A stretch of 64,000 bases of DNA. Origin: DATAUK01 sp036268295 (GTDB lineage: Bacteria > Actinomycetota > Actinomycetes > JAFAQI01). Both the position numbers and the translations under genes were made by a program. The DNA is taken from contig DATAUK010000050.1 of the NCBI GenBank assembly GCA_036268295.1, forward strand, positions 1 to 64,000. The letters run 5' to 3'. The notes below the pieces were generated by a model, which saw only the letters and a list, made by a program, of their open reading frames with translations, did not search any database and was not told the DNA's origin. Below, piece by piece: positions 36,466-44,753 of the stretch (its first letter is position 1; each line of letters starts with the position of its first letter).

Positions 36466-36649
36466 TCTGCCGCGCCGCAGCATGAGCCACCGCCCGCGAA
36501 CGGGTTCTCAGTCCGATCGGGCGCACAGTGTAGTGCGGCGTAGTTCGGCGCCGAAATCGCTGCCGCCGGCGGCACCGGCGCGTCGTACCGGGCGCGTCGC
36601 GCTCAAATGAGCGGCGACGGCCGCCCGAGCCGCTACGCTCAGCGCTGCG

Positions 36650-36949
36650 AACAGGCACTGACGAGGACAGGTAGCCGCGAACGTGGCCAGTAGCGACCCG
36701 GGGACGGTGCAAGCCCGGGGGCCGGCACGCGGTGACAATCACCTCTGAGCCGCCGGAAGAGCACGCTCACCTCGAGCGTGGGTAGAACCGGCCGCACCCT
36801 TGAGCGGGCTTACCGCCGCACTACGCATCGGTGAGCCAAGGAGGGTGGCACCGCGGGGCACGCTGGAGCGTCAGCGAGCACGCCTCGTCCCTCCGCCGAC
36901 GACCGCTCACCCTGGCCTTGGGTGAACTCGACGACGGAGGACGGACCAG
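36650..36949 (+). promoter_or_regulatory. Translational T-box riboswitch of ileS
   Basis: The leader holds the T-box sequence AGGGTGGCACCGCGG at 36842-36856. The likely isoleucine specifier ATC is at 36738-36740, in the loop of a GGTGA/TCACC-type stem I. CGTCCCTCCG (about 36889-36898) can pair with the ribosome-binding region CGGAGGACGG just before the ATG. This anti-Shine-Dalgarno layout, with no terminator, is the known actinobacterial ileS form: uncharged tRNA-Ile frees the ribosome-binding site. The 5' end is approximate. A TACGCT at 36634-36639 could be the -10 of its promoter, without a clear -35. The rest of the 569-bp gap (36381-36630) holds the DksA-like promoter and nothing else I recognise. 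Confidence 0.9.
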
Positions 36950-39900
36950 ATGACCGGCTACCGCCAGATGCCACCCCAGGTGGATCTGCCGGCGCTCGAG
37001 CACGACGTGCTCGAGCGCTGGCGCGAGCGTGACACGTTCAACGCCTCGCTCGCCCAAACCGCTGACGGCCCGCTGTGGACGTTCTACGAGGGTCCGCCGA
37101 CCGCGAACGGCCGTCCTGGCACCCACCACGTCGAGGCCAGGGTCTTCAAGGACCTGTTCCCGCGCTACAAGACGATGCGCGGCTACCACGTGCCGCGCCG
37201 CGCCGGCTGGGACTGCCACGGGCTCCCGGTCGAGCTGGAGATCGAGAAGCGGCTCGGCTTCTCCGGCAAGGGAGACATCGAGGCGTACGGCGTCGCGGAG
37301 TTCAACGCGAAGTGCCGCGAGTCGGTGCTCGAGCACGTCGATGAGTTCGCCCGGATGACCACGCGGATGGGCTACTGGGTCGACCTCGACGCCGCGTACT
37401 GGACGATGGACCCGTCCTACATCGAGAGCGTCTGGTGGTCGCTGAAGAAGGTCTACAACGACGGCCTGCTGGTCCAGGACTATCGGGTGACGCCGTACTG
37501 CCCCCGCTGCGGCACCGGGCTAAGCGACCACGAGGTCGCCCAGGGCTACCTCGACGTCACCGACCCGTCGGTCTATGTCAGGTTCCCGATCACCAGCGGC
37601 CCGCTGGCAGACCTTGGCGCCGCCCTGCTGGTGTGGACCACCACCCCCTGGACGCTGATCAGCAACACCGCGGTCGCGGTGAATCCCGAGGTCACCTACG
37701 TCGTGGCCCGGCCGGCCGGCACCGACGAGCTGCTGGTGGTCGCCGAGCCGCTGGTCATCGCGGTGCTCGGCGCCGACGCGGAGGTCGTCGAGCGGATGCC
37801 AGGCACCGCGCTGGAGCACACCAGCTACTCCCGGCCGTTCGACCTGGTGGACATCCCGGGCGCCCACTTCGTCGGGCTCGCCGACTACGTGACGGTCGAG
37901 GACGGCACCGGCCTGGTGCATCAGGCGCCCGCCTTTGGCGCCGACGACCTCGCGGTCGCCCGCCGCTACGGCCTGCCGGTCGTCAACCCGGTCAATGCCG
38001 ACGGCCATTTCAGCGCCGACCTGCCGCTCGTCGGAGGCCAGTTCTTCAAAGCCGCCGACGCCGACATCGTCACCGACCTGCGGGAGCGCGGCCTGCTGTT
38101 CCGGGCGGCCGACTACCTGCACTCCTACCCTCACTGCTGGCGCTGCGACACCGCGCTGATCTACTACGCCCTGCCGTCCTGGTACATCCGCACGACCGCC
38201 CGCAAGGCCGAGCTGCTCGGTGAGAACGAGCGCACCGACTGGCACCCGCAGACGATCAAGACCGGGCGGTACGGCGACTGGCTCGAGAACAACATCGACT
38301 GGGCGCTCTCGCGCAACCGGTACTGGGGCACGCCACTGCCGATCTGGCGCTGCGTCGACGACCACCTGACCCTGGTCGGTTCGCTCGCCGAACTCTCGGA
38401 GTACGCCGGCACCGACGTCTCGGGGCTCGACCCGCACCGGCCGTTCGTCGACGAGGTCGTCATCACCTGCCAGACCTGTCAAGGTGAAGCCCGCCGGGTT
38501 CCGGAGGTCATCGACGGCTGGTATGACTCCGGCTCGATGCCGTTCGCCCAGTGGGGCGCGCCACACCGCAACCAGGCCGAGTTCGAGGCGTCGTACCCGG
38601 CTGACTACATCTGCGAGGCGATCGACCAGACTCGCGGCTGGTTCTACACGCTGATGGCGATCGGCACGCTGGTCTTCGACCGATCGTCGTACCAGACCGT
38701 GCTCTGTCTCGGCCACATCCTCGATGAGGACGGCCGCAAGATGAGCAAGCACCTCGGCAACGTTCTCGACCCGTTCGAGCTCTTCGAACGCCACGGCGCC
38801 GACGCGCTGCGCTGGTTCATGCTGACCGCCGGCAGTCCGTGGTCGGCGCGGCGGGTCGGCCATCACTCCCTCGACGAGGTAGTCCGCAAGACGCTGCTGA
38901 CCTACTGGAACACCGCGTCGTTCCTCGTGCTCTACGCCCGGGCCAACGACTGGGCGCCGTCGGACCGGCCGGCCGACGATGCCGCGCTGACCAGCCTGGA
39001 CCGCTGGGCCCGCTCCGAGCTGCACCACACCGTGTCGGAGGTGACCGACGCGCTGGAGGGCTTCGACCCGACCCGGGCCGGCCGGCGGCTGACCGAGTTC
39101 ATCGACGACCTGTCGAACTGGTACGTCCGGCGGTCCCGGCGGCGGTTCTGGGCCGGCGACCCGGCGGCGCTGGCCACGCTGCACGAGTGCCTCGAGGTCA
39201 CCACCCGGCTGCTCGCGCCGTTCATGCCGTTCATCACCGAGGAGGTACACGAGCGACTGGTGCGTGACACCGCGTCTGCCGGCGCCGAGAGCGTCCACCT
39301 GGAGGCCTGGCCGGAAGCCGACGGTCACGCGATCGACCCGCAGCTTCGCGAGCAGATGGCCTTGGTCCGCCGGCTCGTCGAGCTCGGCCGGTCCGCTCGT
39401 GCCGAGTCCGGGGTCCGAACCCGCCAGCCACTGGCGCGGGCGCTGGTCTCGGCGGCCGGCTGGGACTCGCTTCCCGACGAGCTGCGTCACCACGTTGCCG
39501 ACGAGCTGAACGTCCGCGACCTCGACGCGCTGACCTCGGCCGGCGACCTGGTCGAGATCTCGGTCAAGGCCAACTTCCGCTCGCTCGGCAAACGGTTCGG
39601 CCAGCGCACGCCGCGGGTCGCGGCGGAAATCTCGGCCGCGGCCGCGAGCGAGCTGGTCACGCTGCTGCGGTCTGCCGGCACCGCGACGGTCGAGGTCGAT
39701 GGCGAGACCGTCGAGGTCGGCAACGAGGACGTCATCGTGAGCGAGACGCCCCGCAGCGGCTGGGCGGTCGCGGCGAGCGCCACCGAGACAGTCGCGCTGG
39801 ACCTCGAGCTGACCGACGAGCTGCTGGCCGCCGGCCGGGCGCGGGAGTTCATCAGGGGAGTTCAGGAGGCGCGCAAGGCGCAGGGCCTCGAGGTCACCGA

Positions 39901-40081
39901 CCGGATCGAACTGTGGTGGCAGGCCGAGGGCGAGCACGCCGAGGCACTCGGCGGCGCGGCCGATCTCATCGCCGAGGAGGTGCTCGCCGTCAGCATCTCG
40001 CGCGGCTCCCCGGTGGCGCCGTTGTCACCGCACGAGTCGGCTGACCGGAACGTCCGATTCTGGCTTCGCGCCGTCGACTGA
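36950..40081 (+). CDS. ileS: Isoleucyl-tRNA synthetase, IleS2 type with altered HIGH motif (GTHH)
   Basis: A 1,043-aa class Ia synthetase charging tRNA-Ile with isoleucine, with editing domain. Length and C-terminal region fit the eukaryote-like IleS2 group. The HIGH motif is changed: PGTHH (residues 56-60) replaces P-H-x-G-H, so first and third positions are swapped (G-x-H-H). The second signature is KMSKH at 597-601. The editing domain (VWTTTPWTLISNTA) and WYDSGSMPF are present. The start at ATG 36950 lies right behind the T-box anti-Shine-Dalgarno. It is the only ileS seen and carries the housekeeping T-box, so it is presumably the main enzyme. Confidence 0.95.
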   Translation: MTGYRQMPPQVDLPALEHDVLERWRERDTFNASLAQTADGPLWTFYEGPPTANGRPGTHHVEARVFKDLFPRYKTMRGYHVPRRAGWDCHGLPVELEIEKRLGFSGKGDIEAYGVAEFNAKCRESVLEHVDEFARMTTRMGYWVDLDAAYWTMDPSYIESVWWSLKKVYNDGLLVQDYRVTPYCPRCGTGLSDHEVAQGYLDVTDPSVYVRFPITSGPLADLGAALLVWTTTPWTLISNTAVAVNPEVTYVVARPAGTDELLVVAEPLVIAVLGADAEVVERMPGTALEHTSYSRPFDLVDIPGAHFVGLADYVTVEDGTGLVHQAPAFGADDLAVARRYGLPVVNPVNADGHFSADLPLVGGQFFKAADADIVTDLRERGLLFRAADYLHSYPHCWRCDTALIYYALPSWYIRTTARKAELLGENERTDWHPQTIKTGRYGDWLENNIDWALSRNRYWGTPLPIWRCVDDHLTLVGSLAELSEYAGTDVSGLDPHRPFVDEVVITCQTCQGEARRVPEVIDGWYDSGSMPFAQWGAPHRNQAEFEASYPADYICEAIDQTRGWFYTLMAIGTLVFDRSSYQTVLCLGHILDEDGRKMSKHLGNVLDPFELFERHGADALRWFMLTAGSPWSARRVGHHSLDEVVRKTLLTYWNTASFLVLYARANDWAPSDRPADDAALTSLDRWARSELHHTVSEVTDALEGFDPTRAGRRLTEFIDDLSNWYVRRSRRRFWAGDPAALATLHECLEVTTRLLAPFMPFITEEVHERLVRDTASAGAESVHLEAWPEADGHAIDPQLREQMALVRRLVELGRSARAESGVRTRQPLARALVSAAGWDSLPDELRHHVADELNVRDLDALTSAGDLVEISVKANFRSLGKRFGQRTPRVAAEISAAAASELVTLLRSAGTATVEVDGETVEVGNEDVIVSETPRSGWAVAASATETVALDLELTDELLAAGRAREFIRGVQEARKAQGLEVTDRIELWWQAEGEHAEALGGAADLIAEEVLAVSISRGSPVAPLSPHESADRNVRFWLRAVD

Positions 40082-40191
40082 TTCACCCGTTCGGCGGAGT
40101 GATAGGCATGGGGGTCCGACCCGATGGTCTAGATGCGCGAGTACGACTGCTGCGAATGGTGTAGCGCCGACCGCCGGGCTTGGAGGTCAAC

Positions 40192-40662
40192 GTGTCCCTG
40201 ACGTTACTCAAGTCGCCTGCTGATGGTCTTCAGCTGAAGACCGGAGCGGTGGCCGTTCCGGCCTTGACCAGTCAGGTCAGGCCGGCCCTGGTGCTGCCCG
40301 AGCTCCAGGCGCGGGCGCTGCTCGACGCTGCCTCCCACCAGGACGTCAGCGCCGGTGGCCGTTTCAGCGGCGGCCCCGCCGGCATTCAGCTATGGAGCGG
40401 GCCGTTTGACGGCCCGGACGGCCAGAAGGGCAACGCCGTCCACCTCGGCTCCATCGACTGGACCTACGACACCCCCGCCAAGCACTGGGCGCTGATCTAT
40501 CGCGCGATGGTGACGCAGGCGGGCATCGAGCACGGCGAGACGACGCTGTCGATCCTCACCCATGTGCTCGGCCTCACCGGGCTCTCGATCGAGGGCGACC
40601 GGGTGCAGCTTCCGACGCCCCCGGTACGCGACCCGTTCCGCCGCGACATTGCGATGGTCTGA
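40192..40662 (+). CDS. Hypothetical protein
   Basis: A 156-aa soluble protein with no signal or helix spanning the membrane. GTG 40192 was chosen because GGAGG (40182-40186) lies 5 bases before it. The middle is the most ordered part (GIQLWSGPFDGPDGQKGNAVHLGSIDWTYDTPAKHWALIYR), followed by an amphipathic stretch and a Pro-rich end. I do not recognise it. It follows ileS by 110 bp on the same strand and is convergent with the YciI-like gene. Confidence 0.72.
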   Translation: MSLTLLKSPADGLQLKTGAVAVPALTSQVRPALVLPELQARALLDAASHQDVSAGGRFSGGPAGIQLWSGPFDGPDGQKGNAVHLGSIDWTYDTPAKHWALIYRAMVTQAGIEHGETTLSILTHVLGLTGLSIEGDRVQLPTPPVRDPFRRDIAMV

Positions 40663-40683
40663 CCGACCGGTTCCCGCTCGTCG

Positions 40684-40956
40684 CTAGCCGCCGATCGCGA
40701 CGGCCCACTTTCTGATCTCCGACCCGACCACGAGGCCATTGCGGACGTACGGGTCGGCTTCGACGAACTGCACCACGACGGCTTCATCCTCGGTTGCCCA
40801 GACGAGCAGCGCGCGGTCATAAGGCTCGCTAAACGCCCCGGCGAGCAGCAGTTCGCCCCGCTCATGGGCAGCCCGCGCGAGCGCCAGGTGCTCCTCGCGC
40901 AGCGCACCGCGGCGCTCGAGATAGTCCTCGGCCAAGTCATAGAACAACGCCAGCAT
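40684..40956 (-). CDS. YciI-like (YCII domain) protein
   Basis: A 90-aa protein of the YciI ferredoxin-like fold: LALFYDLAEDYLERRGALREEHLALARAAHERGELLLAGAF, then ALLVWATEDEAVVVQFVEADPYVRNGLV and a terminal WAVAIGG. The conserved acidic/His pair expected in YCII proteins is in EEHLALA and EADPY. The catalytic role is unknown in general. ATG 40956. Confidence 0.87.
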   Translation of the reverse strand: MLALFYDLAEDYLERRGALREEHLALARAAHERGELLLAGAFSEPYDRALLVWATEDEAVVVQFVEADPYVRNGLVVGSEIRKWAVAIGG

Positions 40957-40976
40957 GGTGCCAAGCCTGCTCCCCG

Positions 40977-40993
40977 GTGACCATGAGGGTCAC
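40977..40993 (-). terminator. Hairpin after the Lys/Ala-tail membrane gene
   Basis: GTGACC and GGTCAC make a perfect 6-bp stem around a 5-nt loop, 16 bases downstream of the stop at 41010. There is no T-run. It may end transcription from the right before the YciI-like gene. Confidence 0.3.
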
Positions 40994-41009
40994 ACCGCGG
41001 TCGTGAGGA

Positions 41010-41771
41010 CTAGCGGGCGGTCTTCTTCGCCGGCGCGGTCTTCTTCGCCGGCGCCGCCTTTTTGGCCGGCGCTGCCTTCTTGGCCGCGGTGGTCTTCTTC
41101 GCCGGAGCCGCCTTCTTGGCCGCGGTGGCCTTCTTCGCCGGCGCCGCCTTTTTGGCCGGCGCCGCCTTCTTCACCGCAGCCGTCTTGACCGGGGCAGCCT
41201 TCTTCGCAGCGGCCTTCGCCGGAGCGGCCTTCGCGGGTGCAGCTTTGGCGGGCGCGGCCTTCTTGGCAGCCGACGTGGTGGCTGTCTTGGCCGGAGCAGC
41301 CTTCTTCGCCGCGGCCTTGGCCGGAGGAGCGGCCTTCGCGGGCGCCGCCTTGACAGCGGCCGTCTTCTTGGCAGCCGCCTTGGCGGGAGTGGCCTTCCTC
41401 GCGACAGCCTTGGCCGGCGCCCTGTTGGCCGCGGTCGTCGCTGCGACCGGCGCGGCGGCGCCGGCAGCATCGGTGACGTCGTCGCCGGGCAACGCGCTCG
41501 GCGCGGCCGGAACGACCTGGACGTCGGCGTCGGCCGCCGACTCGGCCGGCGTGCCGGTGGCCGGCACACCTGCGCCGCCGGAGGATATTGCGCCGGCGCC
41601 GAGCTCTTCCGGCAGCTGACGGCGCACGCGGACGCCGATCATCAAGAACACGAAGGACAGCACGCTGACCCCGATAGACGCATAGATCCACCCGAGCTGG
41701 GTGTGTTGTGCCAGTCCGATCACTAGGAAGACCACCGCTACGAGCAGCAGGATTCCGCTGATGACGATCAC
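41010..41771 (-). CDS. Two-helix membrane protein with Lys/Ala-rich H1-like tail
   Basis: A 253-aa protein. Two membrane helices in the first 47 residues (ISGILLLVAVVFLVIGLA; WIYASIGVSVLSFVFLMIGV), then an acidic/neutral linker (residues 50-110). The last 140 residues are almost only Ala, Lys, Pro and Thr, in AAPAKKA units like histone H1 or mycobacterial HupB tails. With both helices inserted, the tail would face the cytoplasm, so it could tether DNA or RNA to the membrane (inference). GTG 41771 with GGAG upstream. It lies directly downstream of divIVA. Confidence 0.8.
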   Translation of the reverse strand: MIVISGILLLVAVVFLVIGLAQHTQLGWIYASIGVSVLSFVFLMIGVRVRRQLPEELGAGAISSGGAGVPATGTPAESAADADVQVVPAAPSALPGDDVTDAAGAAAPVAATTAANRAPAKAVARKATPAKAAAKKTAAVKAAPAKAAPPAKAAAKKAAPAKTATTSAAKKAAPAKAAPAKAAPAKAAAKKAAPVKTAAVKKAAPAKKAAPAKKATAAKKAAPAKKTTAAKKAAPAKKAAPAKKTAPAKKTAR

Positions 41772-41939
41772 GTCGTCGACTCCATTTCCGTGAACCAGAT
41801 GAGGGACGGGCTAAGCCGCACAACGGCAACCGCCGCGGCCATCTTAGTGGGCAGCCCTACCCAGGGCCGGTCTGCGCACTCCCTCGGTGAGTCGCCGTTC
41901 ACCCGTTCAGACGCTTAGCGAGGCGCCGGTGGCGCTGCG

Positions 41940-41998
41940 GTGATCTTGACGCAGAATGGCCTCCACGCTCTTCCGAAGCCCCGCTACGTCAAGATCAC
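41940..41998. repeat. 59-bp inverted-repeat element at the 3' end of divIVA
   Basis: Perfect 12-bp arms GTGATCTTGACG (41940-41951) and CGTCAAGATCAC (41987-41998) around 35 bases. The right arm includes the divIVA stop codon. It could serve as a terminator or be a copy of a dispersed palindromic element; no second copy was seen in this window. Confidence 0.8.
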
Positions 41999-43041
41999 GG
42001 GTGCGAAAGGTCAGTGTCATCGTCGGCTTGCGCCGGCGGGCCGGACGGGACATCGCTCGCGGCATCGACATCGGTGTCGACACCCGCAGCCGGCGGCGGC
42101 GGCGGAACCGGCGGCTGGGCGACGAACGGGCTCGGCGGCGCGGCCGGTGCGGGCGCCGTACTGAATGGGCCGGTGGCAGGTGCGCTGGACGGCGGCAAGG
42201 TCGCGCCGGCCGGGCGAACCGGCGGGGCGAGGCCCGGCACCACCGGCGCCGGGCCTGAATCCACGAATGACTCCGACGGGGCGACCGGGGGGCTTGGCGG
42301 TGGGGTGATCGACGGGCCGGGTGGCGCCGGTGGGCCAGGCGGTGGCGGCGGTGCGGAAGGAGTCGGCGGAGCTGGCGGTGGGCCGGCGGCGGGACGCGAG
42401 GTGCTGGCCAGCGACGCAGCGCCGGGCAGCGAGCCGGCGCCGGGAAGCGGCGTCGAGGCCGGCCGCGTGATCGGCGACTGCTCAAGCGCTTCCAGATCGC
42501 CGAGCTGGCCCTCCAGGTAGGCACGCAGCCGGGTCCGGTAGTCGCGCTCGAAGCTGCGCAGCTGAGCGATCTCGGACTCCACGGCGGCACGCTGCCGGTC
42601 GAGCTCTGCGGTCTTGGTCGCATGCTCGGCCTGCGCGTCACGGGCCAGCGAGGCGGCCTGGGCCCGGGCCGTGCTCAGCAACTGGTCGGCTTCTTCCCTC
42701 GCCTGCGCGATGGCGTCGTCGGCGGTCCGCTGCGCGAGCAGCAGGGTGCGCAACGCGGTCTCACTGGGCTCCTCTGCCGCGGACGGCGGCGGGGGTGGTG
42801 GTGGTGGTGCTACCGGTGGCGCTTGCGCCGCCGCCGGCGCGGCAACGGCCTCGGGAGGCGGCGGCGCGGTGGCCAGCGCATCGGCAGCGGCTTTGATCGA
42901 CGCACTCTCGGCCAGCAGCCGACGCATCTCGGCCTCGACCTCGTCGAGGAAGGTGTCGACCTCTTCCTCGTCGTAGCCCGACTTTCCGAAGCGGACAACC
43001 GTGAACCGCTTGTTCTGCACGTCATCTGGAGAGAGCGGCAT
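41995..43041 (-). CDS. divIVA: DivIVA/Wag31 polar growth protein
   Basis: A 348-aa coiled-coil scaffold that marks the poles and directs cell-wall synthesis in actinobacteria. The N-terminal membrane-binding domain (MPLSPDDVQNKRFTVVRFGKSGYDEEEVDTFLDEV) is typical. A Pro-rich gap (about 65-88) is followed by a coiled coil (about residues 95-190) and a Pro/Ala-rich tail of about 140 residues ending DDDTDLSHP. The tail is long for the family. ATG 43041, with GAGG upstream. Last gene of the dcw cluster; a 12-bp-armed palindrome covers its stop. Confidence 0.93.
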   Translation of the reverse strand: MPLSPDDVQNKRFTVVRFGKSGYDEEEVDTFLDEVEAEMRRLLAESASIKAAADALATAPPPPEAVAAPAAAQAPPVAPPPPPPPPSAAEEPSETALRTLLLAQRTADDAIAQAREEADQLLSTARAQAASLARDAQAEHATKTAELDRQRAAVESEIAQLRSFERDYRTRLRAYLEGQLGDLEALEQSPITRPASTPLPGAGSLPGAASLASTSRPAAGPPPAPPTPSAPPPPPGPPAPPGPSITPPPSPPVAPSESFVDSGPAPVVPGLAPPVRPAGATLPPSSAPATGPFSTAPAPAAPPSPFVAQPPVPPPPPAAGVDTDVDAASDVPSGPPAQADDDTDLSHP

Positions 43042-43077
43042 TCCTGGTCACCTCGGGGTTGCGACGATTGAGCGTGC

Positions 43078-43365
43078 TCAGCTGGTGTACGGGCTGATCA
43101 CGGCGATAAGGACATAGACAGAGATGAACAACACGATGAAGGACAGGTCCAGTGAGACGTTACCGAGCCGCAGCGGCGGGATAAAGCGTCGCAGCGCGCG
43201 CAACGGCGGGTCGGTGACGGAGTAGGCGAGCTCGAGGGTGGCAGCGACGAGTCCGGTCGGGCGGAAGTTACGGGCGAACATCATCACGTAGCTCATGATG
43301 AATCGGACGAAGAGCAACGCGACGAGGATCCACAGCGCATAGATCGCGATGATCGCTGCGATCAC
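43078..43365 (-). CDS. YggT family membrane protein
   Basis: A 95-aa protein with two membrane helices (IIAIYALWILVALLFVRFIMSYV; LDLSFIVLFISVYVLIAVI) and the family centre TDPPLRALRRFIPPLRLGNVSLD. YggT genes lie between sepF and divIVA in most actinobacteria. It is thought to act in envelope or osmotic function; the mechanism is unknown. GTG 43365. Confidence 0.92.
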   Translation of the reverse strand: MIAAIIAIYALWILVALLFVRFIMSYVMMFARNFRPTGLVAATLELAYSVTDPPLRALRRFIPPLRLGNVSLDLSFIVLFISVYVLIAVISPYTS

Positions 43366-43420
43366 GGTGTGGCCGCTGCTCGCCGACAGGCCTGGGACGG
43401 CATGGACCTAGTGTCCGGCG

Positions 43421-43909
43421 TCAGGACTGGTTGAAAAAGCCCGCACCGGCCATGCGGGACTTGTCTTCCGCGGTGATCTCGACGTTCGCCGGAGTCAGCA
43501 GGAACACCTTCGCGGTGATCCGTTCGATGCTGCCGTGGCGGCCGAAGACCAGACCCGCGGAAAAATCCACCAGTCGCTTTGCGTCGGCGTCGTCCATGTC
43601 GGTGAGGTTCATGATCACCGGCGTAGCGTCGCGGAAGTGCTCGCCGATCACCCGGGCCTCGTTGTAGTTGCGGGGGTGCACGGTCGTGATCCGATGGGCG
43701 TCGACATCCTCGACCGGTTCGCGTCGCGAGGTCGCGGCTCGCTCGACAGTCTCGTCGGGTCGGGTCACCCGCAACGTCGGTTCGTCGTGGCGACGTACGA
43801 CGTGCGTGCGCTCGTCGTAGGCCTCGTCCTCGTCGTCGTAGCCGCCGTCGTACTCCTCGTCCTCAACGAGCCCGAGGTAGACGGCCATCTTGCGCATCCC
43901 GCCGGCCAT
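43421..43909 (-). CDS. sepF: Cell division protein SepF
   Basis: Anchors FtsZ to the membrane and bundles protofilaments; in actinobacteria it takes the FtsA role. It has 162 aa. The N-terminal amphipathic anchor MAGGMRKMAVYLGLVEDEEY is followed by an acidic linker and the SepF core (HPRNYNEARVIGEHFRDATPVIMNLTDMDDADAKRLVDFSAGLVFG). ATG 43909 was chosen because GGAGG stands 7 bases upstream and the anchor must be N-terminal; ATG 43957 would add 16 residues. Confidence 0.95.
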   Translation of the reverse strand: MAGGMRKMAVYLGLVEDEEYDGGYDDEDEAYDERTHVVRRHDEPTLRVTRPDETVERAATSRREPVEDVDAHRITTVHPRNYNEARVIGEHFRDATPVIMNLTDMDDADAKRLVDFSAGLVFGRHGSIERITAKVFLLTPANVEITAEDKSRMAGAGFFNQS

Positions 43910-44027
43910 GCGATGTCCTCCCGGGTTCTCGTCTCGATCGATGACCTGCGGCTTCACGATCGGTCGGTGACTTCACAGACCAGCTAGCGCATCCACAGGC
44001 CTGGCAGCACCAAGTCCACCTCAAAGG

Positions 44028-44753
44028 TTAGCCGACCGGCGTGCTCCTGCGGCCGAGCAACGCCGTACCGACCCGCAGGTGTGTCGCACCGTGTCGGATC
44101 GCCGCCTCGAAGTCGCTGCTCATCCCGGCGGAGACCACGCTCGCAGCGTTGTCGATCGCCCGGACCGTCTCGCTGACCCGGGCCAATCGCGCAAACGCCT
44201 CGTCGGGATCAGCACCGAGCGGAGCGACCGCCATGACGCCGGCCAGCGTAAGACCGGCTGCGGCCATGAGCTGCTCGGCGAGCGGCACCACCGCATCCGG
44301 GGCAGCACCGCCCCGTCCGGCGCCGTGGTCAGCGTCGAGCGAGACCTGGATCAGCGCCGAGACGCCGCGGCCGGCGGTCACAGCGGCGGCGCTGAGAGCA
44401 TCGACGAGCTCCGGGCGATCGACCGAGTGCACGAGGTCGGCATATCCGACCACCGAGCGGCACTTGTTGCGCTGCAACCGGCCGACGAAGTGCCAGCGCA
44501 GCCCCAGCTCGGCCGATTGCTCGTGCTTGGGCGCAGCCTCCTGGTCGCGGTTCTCCCCCACATCGGTGACACCGAGCCCGGCGAGCAGCCGGACGTCGGA
44601 AGCCGGGAACGTCTTGGTCACGGCGATCAGCGTGACCGCAGCCGGATCGCGACCCGACCCGGCGCATGTCGTGTCGACCCGGGCACGGAAGTCGGCGAGG
44701 TTGGCCGCGAGCTCGGCGCGACGCGCCTGCTCGTCCACCTCGGGCTCAGCCAT
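44028..44753 (-). CDS. YggS/PLPBP family pyridoxal-phosphate homeostasis protein
   Basis: A 241-aa single-domain PLP-binding TIM barrel. The PLP lysine is in LIAVTKTFPASDV. Other motifs are VGENRDQEA, RWHFVGRLQRNK and the C-terminal SAGMSSDFEAAIRHGATHLRVGTALLG. It buffers PLP and lacks known catalysis. ATG 44753 overlaps pgeF by 8 bases. Linkage with ftsZ and sepF is conserved in Gram-positive bacteria. Confidence 0.94.
   Translation of the reverse strand: MAEPEVDEQARRAELAANLADFRARVDTTCAGSGRDPAAVTLIAVTKTFPASDVRLLAGLGVTDVGENRDQEAAPKHEQSAELGLRWHFVGRLQRNKCRSVVGYADLVHSVDRPELVDALSAAAVTAGRGVSALIQVSLDADHGAGRGGAAPDAVVPLAEQLMAAAGLTLAGVMAVAPLGADPDEAFARLARVSETVRAIDNAASVVSAGMSSDFEAAIRHGATHLRVGTALLGRRSTPVG

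Noticed and set aside
37520..39937. An 805-codon open frame antisense to ileS
   Set aside because: Composition artefact opposite a clearly conserved gene; no motifs or plausible start.
40082..40191. Terminator or small RNA between ileS and the 40192 gene
   Set aside because: Only weak short complementarities and no T-run; nothing that can be supported.
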